64,000 nucleotides of DNA, from positions 277,161,710-277,225,709 of the forward strand of contig CM054062.1 in the NCBI GenBank assembly GCA_028641055.1, written 5' to 3'. Shown here in pieces: positions 57,692 through 64,000 of this stretch; position 1 is the first letter of the stretch, and each line of letters opens with the position of its first letter. The notes under the pieces are model-generated. The model saw only the letters and a list, made by a program, of their open reading frames with translations. It did not search any database and had not been told where the DNA came from. The stretch comes from Alopecurus myosuroides (taxonomy: Eukaryota > Streptophyta > Magnoliopsida > Poales > Poaceae). The translations under genes and the position numbers were made by a program.

Positions 57692-57885
57692 TTGATGACG
57701 ATTCTTCTTTTTGATCATATAGATATAATGATTATAAGAAATGATCTTGATAGAATCCAACCTTGAATCCAACACATGGAGTTCAAGTGGTCCCAATGGA
57801 CAAACCTAAAAGAATGTCTCAATTCAAACATTAGTCCATAAGGATTGTCATCAATTGCCAAACCATACATGGGGGAACCACAACG

Positions 57886-59025
57886 TGATCACATGTTCGT
57901 TGGGTTACCCCAAGTGGAAGGTATGGTGTAGTCTAGAGGAAATTTTTTCCCAATTGTGGAACTAGGGTTTATCGACCAGTAGGACTTTGAAGACTTGGAA
58001 AAGGTTGCTTGTTGTCTGGCGCATCAACAAGCGTGGAACCTGCACACAACACACAAACTCTCTTGCCCCAACTTTCCGGAAGGTTGTGAGCCTTTTGGTC
58101 TTGCTGAAACTAGAGAATTAAACGTATAGAGAAATGAACAGCGATAAAAGTAAAAAATGGTACAAAAAAGAAACAATTATGAAAGTGCTTAAAATAAGGT
58201 TTTATCAATGAGTAAAATAGGATCGGGGGCCATAAGTTCACTAATGGTATCTCTCCAAAGAAGACAGACATGTTGGGTGAACAAATTACAGCTGGGCAAT
58301 TCACAAATCATGAACGCATACCAATACTATTATGACGAGATATATTTCACGAGTTCTAACATTTTAGGCATTAAGTCAAGATAAATAGACCGATATCAAG
58401 CATGCATCTATTACTAATATTCCACCTTAAGAAAGTTATCCAATAAATATCGCTGGTATTAAGTTGCAGCAACAAAGTGATTGCTTTGTGTGCAACATAC
58501 CAATTGCATTAAGAACAAGTACATAATGTCAGAAGTGGTTCTCATCCATAGATAAGCGCACCGATGTTTTCTCCCTAGTGGCAACACCACATCCCCCATG
58601 CGTCACGTTTATGTCACTCGACCACAAATGTAAGGGAGTCATGAACCCACTATCTAGCATATAGACCCTCTCTTAGAGGTAAAAATACTACGTGGCCAAG
58701 GTAATCATAAACCCCAGAGAGAATTGCAAGACAACATTAAAATTCTCACATAATATAAGTGAAATATCTTAGATTGACATGAACAAAATAATCATAATAT
58801 CATGGTTCATGGGATCCCTGCAAATGCACAATTACATAACGGCGGTCACGATCATATGAGGCAGCTCACGAGACTCGAAACATGGAGACATAACAGAGAT
58901 AGATACCATATAGCTACTGCTATGGACCCGTAGTCCCGAGATGAACTACTCACGCATCATCGTGGAGGCAATCATGGCAATATAGAGGCCTCCTATGACG
59001 ATCCCCCCCTCCGACAGGGTGCCAG
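57886..59025 (-). mobile_element. I: truncated LTR (minus orientation) at a head-to-head junction
   Basis: U5-type end begins TGATCACATGTTCGTTGGG on the plus strand, preceded by CAACG. The sequence is similar to the B/F LTR types but is cut at GGTGCCAGAA (about 1.1 kb). It is followed by LTR sequence in the opposite orientation. Confidence 0.65.
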
Positions 59026-59324
59026 AACTATTTATGCTCGATAGTGGGTTCATGCCTCCTTTGCATCTGTGCTCGAGTGACAGAAACATGACGAATGGAG
59101 GATGTGTTGTTCCCATTAGGGAGAAAACAACGGTGTTTACTTTGTTTACATTGTTTACATGACAAACTTTGCTTACTGCGATTATATGTTGCTTGCAACT
59201 AATGCCCAACATTTGTTCGGATGATATTCGTAAGGTGGATTAGTAGTCATAAATGAAGTTGGATGACGGTCAATGTATCTTGTTGTAATGCCCGTTTGAA
59301 TCACATAGTAATCTTTATGTCTTG

Positions 59325-60063
59325 CATATAAACTACAGTGCAACCTTCATTTCTGTGAATTGCCCAGCTGTAATTCGTTCACCAGACATGTTATTTATTT
59401 TGTATGGAGAGTCACCACTAGTGAACTGTGGACCCCGGTCTATTTTCTCATACCGATAGTACAACCATTGCAATTATTGTTTTCATATTGTTCTCATACT
59501 GTTTTCCACATGATACGTTTAACCTCTTTGTGTTCAGCAAAACTAGTGAGATTGACAACCTCACTGCTTCGTTCGGGCAAAGTGGTTTGATTGTGTTGTG
59601 TAGGTTCCACGTTGTTGTTGAACCGATAGTGCGCCCTACCACATCAACCGCATCAACCTTCTGAAGTTACTCCTTCCTCATGTGGTAGTGCGCCCTACCA
59701 CATCATGCATATGCACTACAGTGCAGCCTTCATTTCTGTTAATTTCCCACCTGTAATTTGTTCGCCGCACATGTTATTTATTTTCTATGGAGAGACACCA
59801 CTAGTGACTGATAATACAACCACTGCAATTGCTTTTTCCACTGTTTTCACACTGCTACTACTATTTTCACATTGTTTTACTACTGTTTTCCACACCATAT
59901 ATTTAACCTGTTTGTTATCAGCAAAACCGGTGAGATTGACAACCTCACTGCTTCGTTGGGGTAAAGTGAATTGATTGTGTTGTGTAGGTTCCACGTTTCT
60001 ACTGAACTGGTAGTGCGCCCTACCATCTCAACTGCATCAACCTTCTGAAGTTACTCCTTCCTC
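59325..60063 (+). repeat. tandem duplication within the left LTR of element H
   Basis: Two copies of about 355 bp (59325-59679 and 59707-60063). Both begin near GCATAT and end CTGAAGTTACTCCTTCCTC. Between them lies a hairpin-forming GTGGTAG-TGCGCC-CTACCAC at about 59683-59702. The copies have diverged, so the event is old. Confidence 0.75.
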
Positions 60064-60178
60064 CTACTGGTCAATTCAACCTTGGTTTCTTTCTAAGGGA
60101 AACTTGCTACTGCGCTCTTCATACCTTCCTCTTGAGGTCTCCCAATGAACGTGTGTTCACACGCATCAAGCTAATTTC

Positions 60179-60196
60179 TGGCACCGTTGCCGCGGA
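60179..60196 (+). other. element H primer-binding site (tRNA-Asp type)
   Basis: TGGCACCGTTGCCGCGGA, two mismatches from the tRNA-Asp complement, 10 bases after the LTR end (60168). Confidence 0.7.
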
Positions 60197-60364
60197 GGAA
60201 GAGAATTTCTGCAAGGGGAGTCTCTCACTTCCAATCTCTTTACATTGTTATTGTTTTGCTTAGTTTATTTTATTTTATCTTGTTTGCTTCTCTTTCTCAA
60301 AAACACAAAAAATTTAGTTCTTACTCTAGTTGTTATTTTTGTTACCTCGTTGTTTTTCTTCATC

Positions 60365-61007
60365 ATGTTGCTCCCTAGGTTTACCCTGAAAGATCTTCCC
60401 GTTGGTAGTGGTTCTATACTTGGAAAGGATACCATTAAAAATTTCTTTAATCATGTTAGTAAGCATGATAACTTTGAGGAAAAATCCATAGTATAACTTA
60501 ATCTGAATTATGAAAATTGCTGCAACTTCTTTAATCCACATGTTAGAAGCTAGGTTTGTTAAACTTCATCCCATACTACAGCATATGTTCCTCAACTTGA
60601 ATAATATTGAAGATACCGAAAAAAGAAATTTTATCTTAGAAACCATGCTTAAAGGATTTGGAGATGTTGCTATAGAAGCTAGAAAAGTTTTCGATCATTT
60701 CAAAATGCTAGGATCATGTGTAGATGTAGTTGGTGCTCTCGAAAAAACTGAACCTAAAAATGAAAATGAGGAGAAAATAACAATTCCCTTTAAATTAATA
60801 GCACTGCATGAAGCCCAAGAAAAGAGTTTTGACTGGATTGTTCCTCAGAATTTATTCGATGAGAATAGTACCCCTAAAAGTTCTAAGAGAGGAACTTCTG
60901 AAACGTATTTAGATAAAATAAAATGCATTATTGACGAATTTACTTATCTTAATTTGGAACCTTCTTCACTTGAAAACATGTCAACCTACTTTTCTGGGCC
61001 TAGCTAA
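60365..61007 (+). pseudogene. element H short ORF of unknown function
   Basis: Occupies the gag position, about 170 bases after the primer site. The first frame reads MLLPRFTLKDLPVGSGSI and stops at 60494-60496. A second frame from 60510 continues with MKIAATSLIHMLEARFVKL and ends at 61007. The two look like one gene of roughly 210 codons, broken by a stop and a frameshift. It is mostly helical and charged, with no Cys-His knuckle and no domain I can name. It is not the same protein as the ORF at the corresponding place in element B. Confidence 0.5.
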
Positions 61008-63605
61008 AAGGCGTTAAAGAAAAGAACTTCTTGGGAGATAACCCATGGTTTTATTTTTGCTTTGTTTATATATATTTTTTTGAGTCAAGGGGTTGTATAA
61101 TTATGTAGAAACTCATTTGTATCTTTATTTTCATGTATTAGTTGTGCCAAGTGAAGTTTCTAACGAAAGTTGGAGTTGGCTTTGGATTTCTGCACAGGAA
61201 AGCGATTTCTGCTGTGCACCGTAAAAAATCGTACAATTCATAGAAAGCCCTAAATGACCTGAAACTTTTTGTGCTTTTTCCTCAGCTGATTCCAAAAAAA
61301 ATTCGTTCTTTAAGGTTTTTTATTTGAGCAACGTAAGTTCCCAACAAAAATTCATCTTTACAGACTGTTCTGGTTTTGGCAGATTCTGCCATTTTTCTTA
61401 CATTTACCCTTTTACGATGTCAAGTGGATTTCTTTGCTTCACGAAACATCAGTGGATGTAGATAATGTTTAAAAGTATCAAAATAACTTGTTCCCATGAA
61501 AAACACATGATTTTTTTATTGTTCCACTAGCCCTCTAATGTGAATTACTCTTTGAGTGTGGTGTGAAGGAAGTTTTCAAGGGTCAAGAGAAGAGGGTGAT
61601 ATAATGTGATCAAGAAGAGTGCAAGGTAAAATATTGGGGATGCCCCAGTGATTTATCCCAGAAAATTCTAAGAATACTCAAGCATATAAGCTTGGGGATG
61701 CCCAAAGCACCCCCTTCTTCATCGACAATTTATCAGGTCACTTCTAGTGAAACTATATTTTTATTCGGTCACATCATATGAAATTTACTTGGAGCGTCTG
61801 TTATTTTTCATTTTGTTTTATTTTGTTTCCTTGCTGAAATAAAAATCATTGGAACCTAGAATCCTTGTTTGGGAGAGATACACGCTCCGCTTTTTCATTT
61901 GAATACTCGTTATGCTCGTATTCTTAGTTTTTTTCTGGGTGCTGCAAAATTCCTGTTTAGCTCCTGTTTTTGTTGCATCTCTTATTCAAAGATGTTAGTT
62001 TTAGTAGAGTTATGTGAGTAATCTCATGTTTGATTTTTGTATCATTTAGAGAGTTTTTGTTAAAAACATACTTTGTATGGTGCTTGTTAGGAAAAGAAAC
62101 TACTGCATGTGGTAGAATTTATAACGATGCAAAAAGAAGCTTGTATAGACTGTGGCTAGACTTTTTCATGTCATGCTAGATGTTATTTTAATTCTAAAGC
62201 CTAGTGGTTATTTTTTTAGCATGATTTGTCTCAAGTAGCTGAGAGTTTTTAAAGTGCCATTGAAAGAATCATGAGTTGTTCTTGTCATATTGAAGCATAA
62301 ATTTGTGGTATTCTCCTTTGAATGTTTTATTTTTGTTGACTTGGCGGATGCTTACAACATGTTTATAACTACAAACCAATCACCTACAGACTCTATTATA
62401 ATTTAGTTTTTGAACTTATTGTACCACTTATGCTTTGGTTAATGATGTTTTTGTCGATACGCATGACTATGGCCTTTATGCTCTCTTGATTTGTCGCTCC
62501 CAGTCTTTTGCTAACCTCCACCAGTACTGAGTATGAGCTCTACTCTTGCATCCAACTCCCAAAAACCAAAGTATGCCAAATGTGTCCACCATACCTACCT
62601 ACATGTGGTACTTAACCGCCACTCCAAAGTAAATTGCCCACATGTTACCTTTAAAACTTTCAAAATTACTCCTGTTTAGTGTTCCTGTTTTAGCTCATGA
62701 GGGCGTAAATAGAGAATCTTTATCTCACTTGTTGATTGGATTTCACACCCTGGACTAGTGGCTTCATCTGCTTATCCAGTTGATAGAAGAGCTGGCAACA
62801 TGGTGCCCATCCCCAAATTAAACAAACAAATAATCTTCACTATGTTTGCCCCTGATTTATGAGTCAAAGATAATTGTGTAAACAAAAGAGAAAGAGGGAT
62901 GACCTTCTACACCAGTTGCGTCCTTCAATGGGAGACGCTCTTGTAAAGTCTAGTTGGCTTGTAATGTACTCTATTTTCTTTTTACCATTCGTTGACATAA
63001 GCATAAATCGCTCTTAACAAAATGTTTTCAATACCTCTGTTTAATAAAATAAAAAGCTCTAACACATGAGTGATCCATGCTTCCCTCTGCGAAGGGCCTT
63101 TATTTTACTTTTATGTTGAGTCTACATCTTCTAATTTTATGCACAGTTGAGAGAGCATAGTTTCCATTCTGATTTTAATGTGCATTTGGCCCGGAAACAT
63201 TTTTAATTGCTTCATGATGTGTTATTACTTGCTCTCAAATTATTTGTTCTAGTCTTCCTCTTAAAATTTGAGGTGCCCTGGCATTTATGTTTTGCCCCAC
63301 TCTTAAGGACAAGCGAAATATCACTTTGCTATGTTATTTCTATACTTGAAACAAACATATAACTTTCAATGCATTGTTATTCATGATCTTTTATTTGTGT
63401 TACTTCTCATGATGCAAAGTGATTGCTATGTTTTATTGCTAGAATTATATCTATCATGCTTGTGTTTAAAGTACTATGATCTCATCTTACATATGCTTTT
63501 ACAATATTGATGATCAAGTTTATGTTGGTAGCATGTCACCTCAGAAATTATGTGTTTTTACCGTTTACCTACTCGAGGACGAGTAGGAACTAAGCTTGGG
63601 GATGT
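61008..63605 (+). other. element H non-coding internal region with polypurine tract
   Basis: Non-coding and AT-rich. It starts with a GGAGATAACCCATGG motif shared with element B, and it shares later blocks with element A's 3' region, such as the CTGGACTAGTGGCTTCATC motif. It ends at the purine tract before the LTR. Confidence 0.7.
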
Positions 63606-64000
63606 CGATACATCATAAACGTATCCTGGATTTCTGATGTTCCATGTTGTTTTAATGTTATTTCCTACATGTTTGCTATACACTTTATGTCATTTTTATC
63701 GATTTCCGGGACCAACCTATTGACAAGATGCCACAGAGCCAGTTCCTTGTTTTCTGCTGTTTTTAGTTTTAGAAAAGTTGTTCTGGAAATATTCTCGGAG
63801 TTGGAAAATTCGAAGCCCGAAAGTTTTAGAAATACCGAAGGTTCCATAGAGTCTTGAAGAGGCCCGGAGGGGGGGCACAGGGGGGACACACCATAGGGCG
63901 GCGCACCCCCCTCGCCGTGCCGTGGGGTGGTATGGGCCCCTCGTGCATCCACCACCATCGTCCTTTCGCCTATTTATTCCCCCGATACGTCAACCTTAAA
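63606..64000 (+). repeat. 3' LTR of element H (start only)
   Basis: Begins CGATACATCATAAACG; the first base is C where relatives have T (TGATAC). It runs off the window end. Confidence 0.72.

Larger units (their letters stand above)
47745..57880 (-). mobile_element. G: LTR-like repeat with C2 inserted into it
   Basis: The two halves (47745-48827 and 56838-57880) are continuous if C2 and one GTTAG duplication are removed. The left half has the CATAGAGGGGGTGAATAGG motif and many GGTACTACCGGTG-type repeats occur on both sides of the insertion, as in abundant Pooideae Copia-type repeats. No terminal repeats or duplication of G itself were found, so its outer limits are approximate. No coding capacity. 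Confidence 0.5.
59026..64000 (+). mobile_element. element H: non-autonomous Gypsy-like element related to B, truncated by window end
   Basis: Left LTR is missing its first part and contains an internal duplication (59026-60168). A tRNA-Asp-type primer site follows, then a short ORF and about 2.6 kb non-coding DNA. A polypurine tract AAGCTTGGGGATG and the 3' LTR start (63606) complete it. LTR and internal 3' region match element B on the opposite strand. No protease, reverse transcriptase or integrase is present. The second LTR is cut off by the window. Confidence 0.78.

Overview
This is a grass nuclear genome window, most likely from a large, repeat-rich Pooideae species (Triticeae or relatives). 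That placement rests on three things: a plant TFIIE-beta gene fragment with ordinary GT-AG splicing at the left edge, long Gypsy LTRs of the TGATACGTC type, and several levels of nested LTR retrotransposons. Species and family names are inference from memory, because no database could be searched. Nothing bacterial, viral or CRISPR-like was seen.

Layout. (1) 1-2000: the 5' part of the TFIIE-beta gene on the minus strand, with a probable 5'-UTR intron and a GC-rich promoter region. It is the only ordinary host gene in the window. (2) 2216-8210: a PIF/Harbinger-type DNA transposon (3-bp TTA target duplication) split by a nearly intact Copia element on the minus strand (2267-7288, duplication CTTCA). 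(3) 8846-46753: an Athila-type Gypsy element (element A, LTRs 9617-11007 and 45370-46753, plus a 3' fragment of a second copy in front). Element A is interrupted by element B (11496-18857, duplication ACATG), solo LTR C1 (18895-23558, duplication CTAGA) and a Tat-lineage Gypsy element D (27086-42635). D itself carries two solo LTRs, E (29049-30651, duplication CTCGG) and F (36307-38032, duplication GTGCT). (4) 46978-57880: a Copia pol fragment and an LTR-like repeat G that received a second large solo LTR, C2 (48828-56837, duplication GTTAG). C2 contains a Helitron (50834-52823), which contains a Mutator-type foldback element (51844-52759, 9-bp duplication TTACTAAAA). (5) 57886-64000: a truncated LTR joined head-to-head to element H, a relative of B in the plus orientation that runs off the window.

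How the parts relate. Most boundaries above are fixed by matching target-site duplications, so the relative insertion order can be read directly. A is older than B, C1 and D; D is older than E and F; G is older than C2, which is older than the Helitron, which is older than the Mutator-type element. The coding regions show gag, protease, integrase, reverse transcriptase and RNase H signatures but are broken by stops and frameshifts. A lacks reverse transcriptase and integrase, while B and H carry only short ORFs of unknown function. B and H share A's non-coding 3' module and tRNA-Asp-type primer site, so they look like non-autonomous partners of an Athila-type family.

Most notable observations. 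An antisense, apparently spliced extra gene lies in D. A solo LTR (F) carries two 78-bp repeats containing primer-binding sites inside its target duplication. D's 3' LTR is cut 121 bp short exactly at a near-perfect duplication whose removal restores the interrupted reading frame. The Copia element has an extra polypurine-tract/LTR module at its 5' end, inside its duplication.
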